Shown: positions 1 to 7,586 of the stretch, in pieces
How positions within the stretch are numbered: position 1 is the stretch's first letter
Layout: each line of letters opens with the position of its first letter
NCBI GenBank assembly: GCA_002773835.1
Contig: PFAC01000039.1
Location: 1 to 33,068 of the forward strand
DNA from: Chlamydiae bacterium CG10_big_fil_rev_8_21_14_0_10_35_9
Lineage (GTDB): Bacteria; Chlamydiota; Chlamydiia; Chlamydiales; SM23-39
Length of the DNA stretch: 33,068 nucleotides
Direction of reading: 5' to 3'
Translations under genes and position numbers: made by a program
Notes under the pieces: model-generated
The model's input: only the letters and a program-made list of their open reading frames with translations
Told to the model about the DNA's origin: nothing
Databases searched by the model: none

Positions 1-132
1 AGTTTTTTTAGCTGCTTTTCTTCTAGTAGTTTTTTTTGCAGGCTTTTTAGTAGCCGCTTTTCTTCTAGTAGTTTTTCTTGTTGATTTACGAGCTGCTGTT
101 TTAGCAGTCGACTTTCTTTTTCTTTTCAACAT
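1..132 (-). CDS. Histone H1-like DNA-binding protein (chlamydial Hc2-like), 3' end outside window
   Basis: Forty-four codons are visible from an ATG at 132 to the window edge with no stop. The protein is almost entirely Lys, Arg, Ala, Thr and Ser, and the block KKTTRRKAA recurs at a short interval (similar block from about residue 20, exact from about residue 33). This composition is that of the chlamydial late nucleoid protein Hc2, which compacts the chromosome in the infectious form; the functional call rests on composition and the likely host lineage, not on a domain. The start is fixed by a strong Shine-Dalgarno, AAGGAGG, about 8 bases upstream. A promoter lies at 213-241. Residues 14-18 read ARKST, the local context of histone H3 Lys9. 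Other basic low-complexity proteins cannot be excluded because the C-terminus is missing. Confidence 0.8.
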   Translation of the reverse strand, partial: MLKRKRKSTAKTAARKSTRKTTRRKAATKKPAKKTTRRKAAKKT

Positions 133-212
133 TTTTTCTTCCTCCTTGTTTATTCCTACCAAAAAGGATTTCACCTTTAGGGTCTGAAATTCACATCTGC
201 CTTACTCTTTTA

Positions 213-241
213 AATATACAATTTTTATTTTAAAAAAACAA
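213..241 (-). promoter_or_regulatory. Sigma70-like promoter of the histone-like gene
   Basis: On the minus strand, TTGTTT (241-236) is followed by a 17-base spacer and TATATT (218-213). The predicted transcription start near 206 leaves a leader of about 74 bases before the ATG at 132. The same two hexamers with the same spacing occur before the gene at 3502. The region is very AT-rich, so chance matches are possible. Confidence 0.5.
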
Positions 242-409
242 ATTTATATTAAAAAAAATATTTACAAAGTTAAAATTAAAATGTTACTATCGCTTCTACG
301 TAGTACTCTGAGCTGTATTTTTTTATTTGAAAAAAAAATTATTTTTTTTAGAAATTTTTGATTTTATTAATAAAAAGTGAAAGGAATTTAACTTATTTTG
401 AAAAATAAA

Positions 410-426
410 GGGCTCTTTCTGAGCCC
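410..426 (-). terminator. Rho-independent terminator of the DUF378 gene
   Basis: On the minus strand, GGGCTC, the loop AGAAA and GAGCCC form a 6-bp perfect stem followed by TTTATTTTT. It sits 12 bases after the stop codon of the DUF378 gene (439-648), where an intrinsic terminator is expected. Confidence 0.75.
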
Positions 427-438
427 AAAAACCATTGA

Positions 439-648
439 TTATCTTTTTAGAGCCCATCTTGCTTTAATAGATTTCCAAGAAATAGCAATATAAACAGCAC
501 TGATACCAACAAAAAAGTAAACGACCCTATCAATCCAGACTCTGCCAAATATGTAGTCTACAACATTAAAATCAAAAACACCCCATAGCCCCCAATTAAG
601 GCCACCGATCACAAGAAGGATCATTGCTATCATGTCGAGTTTTTTCAT
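439..648 (-). CDS. DUF378 family small membrane protein
   Basis: A 69-residue protein with two hydrophobic segments (about residues 6-24 and 42-58) around a short polar stretch. The N-terminal pattern with GGLNWGLWG and the length match the DUF378 family (often YuzA-like), small inner-membrane proteins of unknown function. The ATG is preceded by GAGGAAA at a good distance. It has its own terminator (410-426) and is transcribed divergently from the glutaredoxin gene, so it is probably monocistronic. A 16-bp dyad lies upstream (672-687). Confidence 0.85.
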   Translation of the reverse strand: MKKLDMIAMILLVIGGLNWGLWGVFDFNVVDYIFGRVWIDRVVYFFVGISAVYIAISWKSIKARWALKR

Positions 649-671
649 GTTTTCCTCTAATTTATGGATTT

Positions 672-697
672 ACCTTACAATTAAGGTCTTGTGTCAA
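672..697 (-). promoter_or_regulatory. Consensus -35 with adjoining dyad upstream of the DUF378 gene
   Basis: Minus-strand TTGACA (697-692) is followed by the inverted repeat ACCTTA-N4-TAAGGT (687-672, perfect 6-bp arms). Only a poor -10 (TAAATC, 672-667, 19-base spacer) follows, so either the promoter is weak or activator-dependent, or the dyad is an operator. Position between divergent genes fits regulation, but there is no direct evidence. Confidence 0.3.
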
Positions 698-793
698 AAT
701 TTTATTTTAGTTGCAAGCCTTTTCTAATAAAGAGAGTAGAAAAAATACTCATAAAAGAGCTACAAAAGAAGCTAATTTATAAAATGGTGCATT

Positions 794-1036
794 ATGAAAT
801 TAGAATTATATATAAAGAAAAGCTGCCCTTATTGCCAAAAAGTACTTGAACACTTAAGTAAACTGGGAAAACAAATCCCCTTAAAAGAAATTGATAAAGA
901 TGAAAGCTCTAGAAAAAGACTTATAGAAGTTGGAGGAAAACAACAGGTCCCCTGCCTATTTATAGACAACAAGCCTCTTTATGAATCAGAAGATATTAAA
1001 GAGTGGCTTTCTAATAATGTGAAGGAGATTCCCTGA
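794..1036 (+). CDS. Glutaredoxin-like thiol-disulfide oxidoreductase
   Basis: An 80-residue single-domain glutaredoxin. The redox motif CPYC is at residues 11-14 after the first beta strand, a QVPCLF segment supplies the cis-proline, and a following SED segment fits the glutathione-binding loop of the family. The role would be reduction of protein disulfides or mixed glutathione disulfides in the cytosol. The position usually holding TVP reads QVP, which is tolerated in the family. The start has no clear Shine-Dalgarno; TATAAA lies 10 bases before the ATG. It is followed after 16 bases by rarA on the same strand, so the two may be cotranscribed. Confidence 0.85.
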   Translation: MKLELYIKKSCPYCQKVLEHLSKLGKQIPLKEIDKDESSRKRLIEVGGKQQVPCLFIDNKPLYESEDIKEWLSNNVKEIP

Positions 1037-1052
1037 AAAGCACAATCAGTTT

Positions 1053-2309
1053 ATGAATTCTAAAATCCCACTTTCTGAAACACTGCGACCAGATAGCTTT
1101 GATAAAATATATGGTCAGAATCACATAATTGGTCAAAATAGCTGGCTTAAGAAGTCCTTAGAAAAAAAGACCCCCCTCTCTCTTTTATTTTACGGACCTC
1201 CGGGATGCGGAAAGACAACTATTGCAAGATTATATGCAAAACATTTTGACCTCAACTTTCAGACTGTTAGTGCTGTAGAAGGCTCAGTTGCTGAAGTGAA
1301 AAAGATTTTAAGCAGCTATAAAAACGAACCACTGCTAAGACAAAAAATTATCTTATTCATTGATGAGATTCACCGCCTTAATAAAGCTCAGCAAGATCTA
1401 TTTTTACCTTTTATTGAAAACGGTACATTAATTTTGCTTGGAGCTACAACGGAAAATCCTTCTTTCACTATTAATAACGCTCTTCTATCTCGGTTAAGAG
1501 TATTTACGTTAAAGCCTTTAGATACTAGCGCTTTACTGGCTATCATTAATAGATACGAGCCTTTAAGTGATAAAAAGTTTTCACAAGAAGCTAAAGAAGC
1601 TCTTATAGAATACTCTTCAGGAGATGGTAGATATCTTTTAAACCTGATAGAAAACCTAGAAGTGCTGCCTGAAAAAGAAATAGGTATAAAAGAGCTCAAA
1701 GCCTCTATGCAGACAAGACTTGCAAATTATGATAAACATGGAGACGGGCATTATCAGCTAATTTCAGCTCTGCACAAATCAATTAGGGGCTCAGATGCTG
1801 ATGCTTCTCTTTATTGGCTGTGCAGAATGTTAAAAGGAGGAGAAGATCCTCTTTTTATATGTCGCAGATTAATTCGCACAGCTTCTGAAGATATTGGCCT
1901 TGCCGATCCACAAGCGTTAGTTATGGCTAATGAAACCTTTCGTTCCTTTCAAATTCTAGGATCTCCTGAAGGAGAGCTCATGATCGCTCAACTTGTCATT
2001 TATTTAGCTTTATCTCCTAAAAGTAACCGAGTCTATAAAGCCTTCAAAAAAGCAAGTGAAATAGCAGAGAAAACAACTCATTTTTCTCCACCTAAAACCC
2101 TTATCAACGGATCTACTGCTTGGATGAAAAAGGAAGGTTATGGAGGAGGCTATATTTATGACCATGATACAGAAAAAGGGTTTTCAGGACAAAATTACTT
2201 CCCTGATAATATGGAAAGAGCCTCTTTTTATACCCCTCGCAGTATCGGTTACGAAAGGGAAATGGAAAAGAGGCTAGCCTATTTTAAAAAAATGCGAGAA
2301 ACTATTTAA
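1053..2309 (+). CDS. rarA: Replication-associated recombination protein A (RarA/MgsA AAA ATPase)
   Basis: A 418-residue clamp-loader-like AAA+ ATPase of the RarA/MgsA/WHIP family, which acts at stalled replication forks. Walker A is GPPGCGKT at residues 48-55, Walker B is LFIDEI at 101-106, and the sensor-1 segment GATTENPS at 130-137 is characteristic of RarA. The C-terminal half has the family's tetramerisation region, including RGSDADASLYWL and the closing segment with YDHD and QNYFP. Length is typical (about 410-450). No strong Shine-Dalgarno is seen, and the short gap after glutaredoxin suggests readthrough from it. The 3' end overlaps the convergent gene at 2302-2553 by 8 bases. Identification is secure from the motif set. 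Confidence 0.95.
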   Translation: MNSKIPLSETLRPDSFDKIYGQNHIIGQNSWLKKSLEKKTPLSLLFYGPPGCGKTTIARLYAKHFDLNFQTVSAVEGSVAEVKKILSSYKNEPLLRQKIILFIDEIHRLNKAQQDLFLPFIENGTLILLGATTENPSFTINNALLSRLRVFTLKPLDTSALLAIINRYEPLSDKKFSQEAKEALIEYSSGDGRYLLNLIENLEVLPEKEIGIKELKASMQTRLANYDKHGDGHYQLISALHKSIRGSDADASLYWLCRMLKGGEDPLFICRRLIRTASEDIGLADPQALVMANETFRSFQILGSPEGELMIAQLVIYLALSPKSNRVYKAFKKASEIAEKTTHFSPPKTLINGSTAWMKKEGYGGGYIYDHDTEKGFSGQNYFPDNMERASFYTPRSIGYEREMEKRLAYFKKMRETI

Positions 2310-2553
2310 GCTCTTTAAACTGTTTATCATTCGGCAGTTTAAGAGTGTTGTTGTAATAATAGACCGTTTCATTAAAGTAATATAAGAGAGGATCAAATTC
2401 ATTGACTTGTTTACAGCGGTCAATTTGCATTTTTAACCAAACTAATCTATCAAAGACTGTTTCCCTTAAGTTCTTGTCCTTGCAATTTTGACACAAATAG
2501 TGGGCCATTTCTTTCCACTCTTTTTCCATATCCTGTAAAACTTGCTTATTCAT
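2302..2553 (-). CDS. Conserved-type hypothetical small protein
   Basis: An 83-residue, mostly helical, charged protein that I do not recognise. It has one CxxC pair (residues 21 and 24), too little for a full zinc site, and an aromatic-rich segment with three consecutive tyrosines near residue 66. A strong Shine-Dalgarno (GGGGAGG, about 6 bases before the ATG) supports it being a real gene. It converges on rarA with an 8-base overlap and lies 55 bases downstream of another minus-strand gene (2609-3406), with which it may be cotranscribed. Confidence 0.6.
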   Translation of the reverse strand: MNKQVLQDMEKEWKEMAHYLCQNCKDKNLRETVFDRLVWLKMQIDRCKQVNEFDPLLYYFNETVYYYNNTLKLPNDKQFKELK

Positions 2554-2608
2554 GTTTTTTCCTCCCCTTTGGATATACCTTTTCTTTACTAAATTGAGGA
2601 AGTAAACA

Positions 2609-3406
2609 TCAACGAATTTTTATATCAGGGAAAAGTCTTTCATGATCCTCTAAGGAAAAAACCTTTTTATCTTTCTTTTGCAATTTCTGATCCTGCTCTT
2701 GCTTACCTTGAAATACACCATGTTTAGAAATTAAGATTTTTACCTTTCCAACCTCATCAACCACTAGCATACTATTAGGTTCTCCTCCATGAATTAAAAT
2801 ACCTTCATTGCCTATTTTACCGGACACAAGAAGATGAGGTGTAGCTTGCATCACGCCTAATGCAGCCAAAGGCTCATTTTTACCGCTAAAAAAAGCAACG
2901 CTTGGATTAAACCCACCTCGGAGCAAAGTAGAAGCCAAACCTGACGCATCAGCCAAGCCAAGACCTGCACCTCCATCATTGATCACAGTCCAGGAGCCTA
3001 CTGTTTTACTCTCGTCATTTTTCAAAAAAATACCAGGTACTTGCGATGAGGTTAAATGAAGCTTGGGTACCAAATTCTTATCATTTAAAACTACATCGAC
3101 ACCTCCTTTATCTGAAGCAGAAATAATTGCTAAAGGTTTGTCTTTTTCAAGTAAAGTAAAACTAGGAAATGCTCCCCCTTGAATTTCAAAGGTTGTCTCT
3201 CCTTTGGTGTTTTTCATCAACATAACTGGGCTGTTATTAATAAAACTGAGCTCTATTTCTCCGTTTCCTTTTGAAGAAGAGATTTTCAAATTTTCTGTTT
3301 GCAATGTTTTATAAACACTTTTTGAGCCAAAACTCATCGATATTAGGAAGACCATCACTAACAAATTAGTAATGAACAAGATATGATTACTTTTCCTGAT
3401 AGTCAT
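2609..3406 (-). CDS. Membrane-anchored protein of unknown function
   Basis: A 265-residue protein with a short basic N-terminus and one hydrophobic segment (about residues 9-27) that is an uncleaved anchor or signal sequence. The rest is Gly-, Ser- and Asn-rich with alternating short hydrophobic strands, suggesting an extracytoplasmic beta-rich domain, and ends in a Lys/Gln-rich tail (about 230-250) plus a short C-terminal segment. I recognise no family. The start is fixed by AAGGAG four bases before the ATG. It is divergent from the gene at 3502, sharing a 95-base promoter region. Confidence 0.65.
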   Translation of the reverse strand: MTIRKSNHILFITNLLVMVFLISMSFGSKSVYKTLQTENLKISSSKGNGEIELSFINNSPVMLMKNTKGETTFEIQGGAFPSFTLLEKDKPLAIISASDKGGVDVVLNDKNLVPKLHLTSSQVPGIFLKNDESKTVGSWTVINDGGAGLGLADASGLASTLLRGGFNPSVAFFSGKNEPLAALGVMQATPHLLVSGKIGNEGILIHGGEPNSMLVVDEVGKVKILISKHGVFQGKQEQDQKLQKKDKKVFSLEDHERLFPDIKIR

Positions 3407-3442
3407 ACAACTCCTTTTTATTTACAAAATCTTTAACAATCC

Positions 3443-3471
3443 TTGTTTAAAAATGGTTTTAAAGGTATATT
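3443..3471 (+). promoter_or_regulatory. Sigma70-like promoter for the 3502 gene
   Basis: TTGTTT (3443-3448), a 17-base spacer and TATATT (3466-3471). Transcription would start near 3478, about 24 bases before the ATG at 3502, and may drive the whole block through smpB. Confidence 0.55.
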
Positions 3472-3501
3472 TTGAGCAGTACTAACAACTAGTGATCTCA
3501 A

Positions 3502-4857
3502 ATGATAGAAGTCAATGTAGCAAAAAAAATTAAAATTAATCTTAATGACTACGATTATGAAAAAGATATTCAAAATCGTTTGATGATGGCTCATTTTTCA
3601 TCCTTTGAGATAGAAGTTTTAGAAGAAATATTATTCAACCCCACCAAAATACCTTTAAAAAGATTCCTTAACAACTTAGATACTGACCTAGAAACGATCC
3701 AGCCCACTTTAAAAAAACTAGAAGATATGGGGCTTTTATCCATACAAAATGACACCCTCATAATCGATAAAGAGATGCGAAAATACTATGAATTTCAGAT
3801 TTCTAAGTTTGATGCTGACTTTAATCCCGATATGGAATTTTTGCAAGGGCTGTTAAGGAAGGTACCGATCCATGTACTTCCTGCTTGGTATTCCATCCCA
3901 AGAACTTCCAATAACATTTTAGCATCTATCATTGAAAAGTATCTTATAACTCCTCAGGTTTATCAAAGATATTTGCTAGAACTGAAAGACAAGGATCCCA
4001 TTTTTTCCAAAATCATTTCAGATGTCCTAGAAAGTGAAAACTACAAAGTAAAAGCATCTGATATTTGCCAAAAATACGAATTAGATAAAGTGCAGTTCGA
4101 AGAGTATATGCTCTTACTGGAATTCAGTTTTGCCTGTTGCTTGTGTTATGAAAAAGAAAAGGACCAGTGGATTGAGGTTGTTACCTTATTTCATGAGTGG
4201 AAAGAATATCTTAACTTTTTACAGCAAAGCAACTGCCTTGCCTCTAACAAAGATATTAAGCCTTCTTATGGTGAAAACTTCATTTTTGTAGAGCAAATGG
4301 CCTCTATTTTACAGCAGTTAAAAGAAAAGCCTTTATCTGCAAAGCAATTTACTAACATATCTTTAAACTTAGTAACCCAATTGTTAACTAAGCTTTCTTT
4401 AATAAGATTTATTGATGAACAAGAAGGACTCTATACTTATAACGATAATGCAGAAGAGTGGCTTTCTATGTCATTAGAGCACAAAGCCCTTCATCTTTAT
4501 CGACACCCTCTCAATCACTTGATCACTTACAAAGGAGCTCCGGAAATTTACACAGAAAGAAATCAACGAGAGGCTGAAAAAAGCATACTAAGGGCTTTAC
4601 ATGGTAACTGGATTTGTTTTGATCAATTCTTAAAAGGGGTTACTGTTTCTATTGGCGATCATGCAGGAATTCAGCTAACATCTATAGGAAAGCACTGGGG
4701 ATATAGAGTTCCTAATTATAGCCCTGACGAAATAGATTTCATACGCTCTTCCATATTCGAAGGTCTATTTGAAGCTGGTATGGTAGAAATTTCCTCACAG
4801 GAAGGAAAAGATTTTTTTAGGGTTACTTCCTTTGGAAGGACTTTATTTGAATTGTAA
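3502..4857 (+). CDS. Conserved-type hypothetical protein with winged-helix-like N-terminus
   Basis: A 451-residue soluble, helix-rich protein. Residues of about 28-80 read like a winged-helix/DnaD-type segment, with a helix, a turn, a second helix and an LSIQNDTLII beta wing. The middle (about 170-330) contains two further helical segments with similar spacing and a Cys cluster (CCLC, about residue 211). I cannot name the family. Its place directly before smpB, dnaN and recF makes a role in replication or gene regulation plausible, but this is context only. No membrane segment or signal peptide is seen. It ends 21 bases before smpB on the same strand. Confidence 0.65.
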   Translation: MIEVNVAKKIKINLNDYDYEKDIQNRLMMAHFSSFEIEVLEEILFNPTKIPLKRFLNNLDTDLETIQPTLKKLEDMGLLSIQNDTLIIDKEMRKYYEFQISKFDADFNPDMEFLQGLLRKVPIHVLPAWYSIPRTSNNILASIIEKYLITPQVYQRYLLELKDKDPIFSKIISDVLESENYKVKASDICQKYELDKVQFEEYMLLLEFSFACCLCYEKEKDQWIEVVTLFHEWKEYLNFLQQSNCLASNKDIKPSYGENFIFVEQMASILQQLKEKPLSAKQFTNISLNLVTQLLTKLSLIRFIDEQEGLYTYNDNAEEWLSMSLEHKALHLYRHPLNHLITYKGAPEIYTERNQREAEKSILRALHGNWICFDQFLKGVTVSIGDHAGIQLTSIGKHWGYRVPNYSPDEIDFIRSSIFEGLFEAGMVEISSQEGKDFFRVTSFGRTLFEL

Positions 4858-4865
4858 TCATCTCT

Positions 4866-4871
4866 TATACT
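4866..4871 (+). promoter_or_regulatory. -10-like hexamer immediately before smpB
   Basis: TATACT lies so that its 3' end is 7 bases from the smpB ATG at 4879, and there is no Shine-Dalgarno in between. If used, the transcript would start at or next to the ATG and be leaderless. No convincing -35 is present, so it may equally be a chance match within an operon. Confidence 0.3.
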
Positions 4872-4878
4872 TTTTTAC

Positions 4879-5343
4879 ATGAACACGAAATCCGACAAAG
4901 AATTGGTGAGCAATAGAAGAGCTTACCATGATTATCAGATCCTACACACCTATGAAGCTGGCATTTCTCTATCTGGAGCTGAAGTAAAGTCCTTAAAAAA
5001 TCACGGAGGATCTTTACAAGACTCTTATGTCAGCATTGAAAAAAACGAAGCCTTTCTTGTGAACTGCTCTATAGCTCCTTACTCTCATACGAGCGCTTTT
5101 AATTTACCTGAGAAACGAAAACGAAAACTCTTATTAAATAAATTGGAAATTGCAAAGCTCATCCGACAAACTCAAGAAAAAGGAATGGCTATAGTCCCCC
5201 TGGCTATCTATCTAAAAAAAAGATGGATAAAAGTGAAAATAGGGGTAGCAAAAGGTAAAAAAGCATACGATAAAAGACAATCAATAAAAGAAAAAGAACA
5301 AAAAAGAGCTATCCAAAGAGCGGTCAAAGAGCAATCTTCTTGA
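4879..5343 (+). CDS. smpB: SsrA-binding protein SmpB
   Basis: A 154-residue SmpB, which binds tmRNA and delivers it to stalled ribosomes for trans-translation. Family hallmarks visible are NRRAYHDYQI near the N-terminus, EAGISLSGAEVKSLK (about 26-40), the YSHTSAFN stretch, and the basic C-terminal tail with KGKKAYDKRQ that folds into the mRNA channel. Length is typical. It has no Shine-Dalgarno. It is followed after 58 bases by dnaN, whose promoter overlaps the smpB stop codon. smpB next to dnaN and recF matches, from memory, the arrangement in Chlamydia. The tmRNA gene itself is not in this window. Confidence 0.96.
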   Translation: MNTKSDKELVSNRRAYHDYQILHTYEAGISLSGAEVKSLKNHGGSLQDSYVSIEKNEAFLVNCSIAPYSHTSAFNLPEKRKRKLLLNKLEIAKLIRQTQEKGMAIVPLAIYLKKRWIKVKIGVAKGKKAYDKRQSIKEKEQKRAIQRAVKEQSS

Positions 5344-5367
5344 CAGTTCTTATAGGTATTCTATATT
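5340..5367 (+). promoter_or_regulatory. Promoter of dnaN
   Basis: A perfect -35 TTGACA (5340-5345), a 16-base spacer and TATATT (5362-5367). The -35 overlaps the TGA stop of smpB. Transcription near 5374 would leave a leader of about 28 bases containing the Shine-Dalgarno AAGGGG. Confidence 0.65.
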
Positions 5368-5401
5368 TTTTTTCTTATGATCATAATTTTAAGGGGAATT
5401 C

Positions 5402-6556
5402 ATGAAAGTTGTAATCTCTAAAGAAGAAATTGTTTCTTTAATTGGGAAAATTCAAAGTATTGTAGCATCTAAACCTGCTATTCCGATCTTATCCAATGTG
5501 TTAATTGAGGCAATTGATGGTCAGTTAATTGTCAGCGCCACTGATTTAACTGTCAGCATGCGCTGCTACATAGAAGGCAAAGTAATTGAAGAAGGAGCTA
5601 TCGCCCTTCCCGCTAGAAGATTTTTTCAATTAGTAAGAGAGATCACTTCTTCTCAAATTAAGATCACAACAACTTCTAATGAACAAGCTGAGATCACCGC
5701 AGGTAACTCGATTTTCAAGATTCACTCATTACCTAAAGAAGAATTTCCAACTCTTCCCGATCTTTCTTCTGCCATACAAGTAAGTCTAACTGCTTCCAGT
5801 TTAAAAGAGCTTTTATCCCGATCCTCTTTTTCAGCTGCAAGAGAAGATAGCCGCTACGTACTTAATGGCATCCTTTTAAAAATTGAGAATCAGAAAATGA
5901 CATTTATTGGCACAGATGGAAAAAGGCTCGCCAAAATCATGGCAGATGCCAATATAGATCCTTCTTTTCAAGGGTCTTACATCATTCCTTTAAAAGCTGT
6001 AGAAGAAATGGTGAAAACTATAGATGATCCTGAAGCTGAGATTTCCTTAAATTTAATGCACGATAAAATTTCTATTGAAAAATCCAACCTTACCTTAATT
6101 ACAAAACTTTTATCAGGTCAGTATCCGGATGTTGAAAGAGTCATTCCTGAAAATCCTCAAATGAATATTAGGCTTCACCGAGAAGAGCTCATTACCCTGC
6201 TTCGCCAGGTGGCGTTATTTACTGCAGATACAAGCAGTTCTGTCCGATTTATTTTTGAGCAAGGACAACTGACACTAATGGCTACAAGTAGTGAAATCGG
6301 TGAAGGAACAGTAATGATGCCAGCTGATTATTCGGGTGAAAGGCTAGAAATTGCTTTTAACCCCTATTATTTTTTAGACATTTTAAAACATAGCAAGGAT
6401 GAAACTATTCAATTTTCGATTGATGATGCTTTTAATCCTGGCAAAATTACCGACTCAACTTCTGCCATTTTCGTTATTATGCCAATGAGATTAAACGAGG
6501 TCCAAGCTAAGGTCTCCCAAGAAGATCATGCATCTGAAAACCCTGCATATACGTAA
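5402..6556 (+). CDS. dnaN: DNA polymerase III beta subunit (sliding clamp)
   Basis: A 384-residue sliding clamp, the ring that tethers DNA polymerase III to DNA. Visible family features are the N-terminal PAIPILSNVLI stretch, the FIGTDGKRLA segment of the second domain, QYPDVERVIP, and the terminal domain with NPYYFLDILK and the closing MPMRL that helps form the client-binding pocket. In most clamps the chain ends just after MPMRL; here about 20 further polar residues follow, encoded where the reading frame overlaps recF by 29 bases. The start has AAGGGG at good spacing. It is probably cotranscribed with recF. Confidence 0.97.
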   Translation: MKVVISKEEIVSLIGKIQSIVASKPAIPILSNVLIEAIDGQLIVSATDLTVSMRCYIEGKVIEEGAIALPARRFFQLVREITSSQIKITTTSNEQAEITAGNSIFKIHSLPKEEFPTLPDLSSAIQVSLTASSLKELLSRSSFSAAREDSRYVLNGILLKIENQKMTFIGTDGKRLAKIMADANIDPSFQGSYIIPLKAVEEMVKTIDDPEAEISLNLMHDKISIEKSNLTLITKLLSGQYPDVERVIPENPQMNIRLHREELITLLRQVALFTADTSSSVRFIFEQGQLTLMATSSEIGEGTVMMPADYSGERLEIAFNPYYFLDILKHSKDETIQFSIDDAFNPGKITDSTSAIFVIMPMRLNEVQAKVSQEDHASENPAYT

Positions 6557-7586
6557 TTTCAGAAATTTTTTAGATGAAACTATATTTTTTCATCCAAAAA
6601 TTAATCTTTTTATAGGGGAAAATGGGCAAGGTAAAAGCAATTTACTAGAAGCTGTTTATTTTCTGAGCACGGGAAGATCTTTTAGATCTTCTTTTATTAA
6701 CGAGCTCATCCACTTCGGTAAAGACTATTTTCTCATTGAAGCTGAAATTGAGAAATTAGGCGTCTCAGAGTACCTACGTATTTTTTATGACAAAAAAATT
6801 AAAAAAATACAGTACAACTCTACTAATTACAGCTCTTTTTCTCAGTTATTCGGCGTGTTGCCAGCTGTGCTGATGACACCACAAGATATCGATCTCATCA
6901 TTAGCTCTCCTTCTATTAGAAGACGGTTTTTAAACCTTCATATCGCGCAGCATGACCCCCTATATATCCACCATCTCACAAGATACTGGAAGGCAATGAA
7001 GGAAAGAAACGCTATCTTAAAAAAGAGGAAGTTGGACTCTATTGAAATATTTGAAAAACAAATGCTTATCTCTGCTTGCTACCTAACGCAGGCAAGGCAA
7101 AAAGGAGTTACAGACCTTCAAGAAACCCTAAAGCAGTTCTCCAGTCAGCTGAAAATAGAAAAAGACACAGTAACATTAGAATACGTTCCTTCTTGTCTCT
7201 TAGAAAAGCTTGCCTTTAACTGGCAGAAAAATAGAGATAAAGAAATGATGACAGGATCTACTTTTTACGGTCCCCACCGAGATGATTTTTCTATTGATCT
7301 TAACCAGAAGAAGGCTAAACACTTTGCAAGTGAAGGACAAAAAAGAATCATTCTTTCTTTATTAAAATATGCTGAGTGGAAAAGGCTATGCAATAGGGTG
7401 CAGCTGCCAGCTCTGATGGGCTTTGATGACTTTGGTATGCATCTGGACCCCATTAATGAAAAAATGCTGGAAAGCAACTTGCAGAGTTTTTCTCAGGTTT
7501 TTATTACTTCACCTTGCTTAGAAAAAAAATGGCAGATTACCGACTGCCATACCTATCAAGTAAAGCAAGGACAAATATCTATTTAA
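6528..7586 (+). CDS. recF: DNA replication and repair protein RecF
   Basis: A 352-residue SMC-like ATPase that promotes RecA loading on gapped DNA through RecFOR. Walker A is GENGQGKS at residues 30-37, the ABC-type signature reads SEGQKR in the C-terminal part, and the Walker B/D-loop region is GFDDFGMHLDP. The N-terminus (MHLKTLHIRNFRNF) is typical of the family and fixes the start, placing it 29 bases inside dnaN. Length is close to the usual 350-370. The last base pairs form TTAA, in which the stop codons of recF and the convergent pgi gene overlap. Confidence 0.96.
   Translation: MHLKTLHIRNFRNFLDETIFFHPKINLFIGENGQGKSNLLEAVYFLSTGRSFRSSFINELIHFGKDYFLIEAEIEKLGVSEYLRIFYDKKIKKIQYNSTNYSSFSQLFGVLPAVLMTPQDIDLIISSPSIRRRFLNLHIAQHDPLYIHHLTRYWKAMKERNAILKKRKLDSIEIFEKQMLISACYLTQARQKGVTDLQETLKQFSSQLKIEKDTVTLEYVPSCLLEKLAFNWQKNRDKEMMTGSTFYGPHRDDFSIDLNQKKAKHFASEGQKRIILSLLKYAEWKRLCNRVQLPALMGFDDFGMHLDPINEKMLESNLQSFSQVFITSPCLEKKWQITDCHTYQVKQGQISI

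Larger units (their letters stand above)
133..438. other. AT-rich intergenic region without a gene
   Basis: This stretch of about 300 bases carries the leader and promoter of the histone-like gene on the minus strand (133-241) and the terminator of the DUF378 gene (410-426). Between about 242 and 400 it is long A and T runs with one less AT-rich patch near 291-315 containing the small palindrome CTACGTAG. I see no coding potential or RNA gene in it. Confidence 0.6.

Noticed and set aside
778..796. Leaderless start for glutaredoxin (TATAAA 10 bases before ATG)
   Set aside because: The hexamer is weaker than those at trmB and smpB and no -35 is visible; left as a remark only.
1388..1699. Minus-strand open frame of 103 codons
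   Set aside because: Lies wholly inside rarA, whose frame is secured by AAA motifs; its composition is that of a mirrored coding strand.
7265..7477. Minus-strand open frame of 70 codons
   Set aside because: Antisense to the conserved ATPase end of recF.
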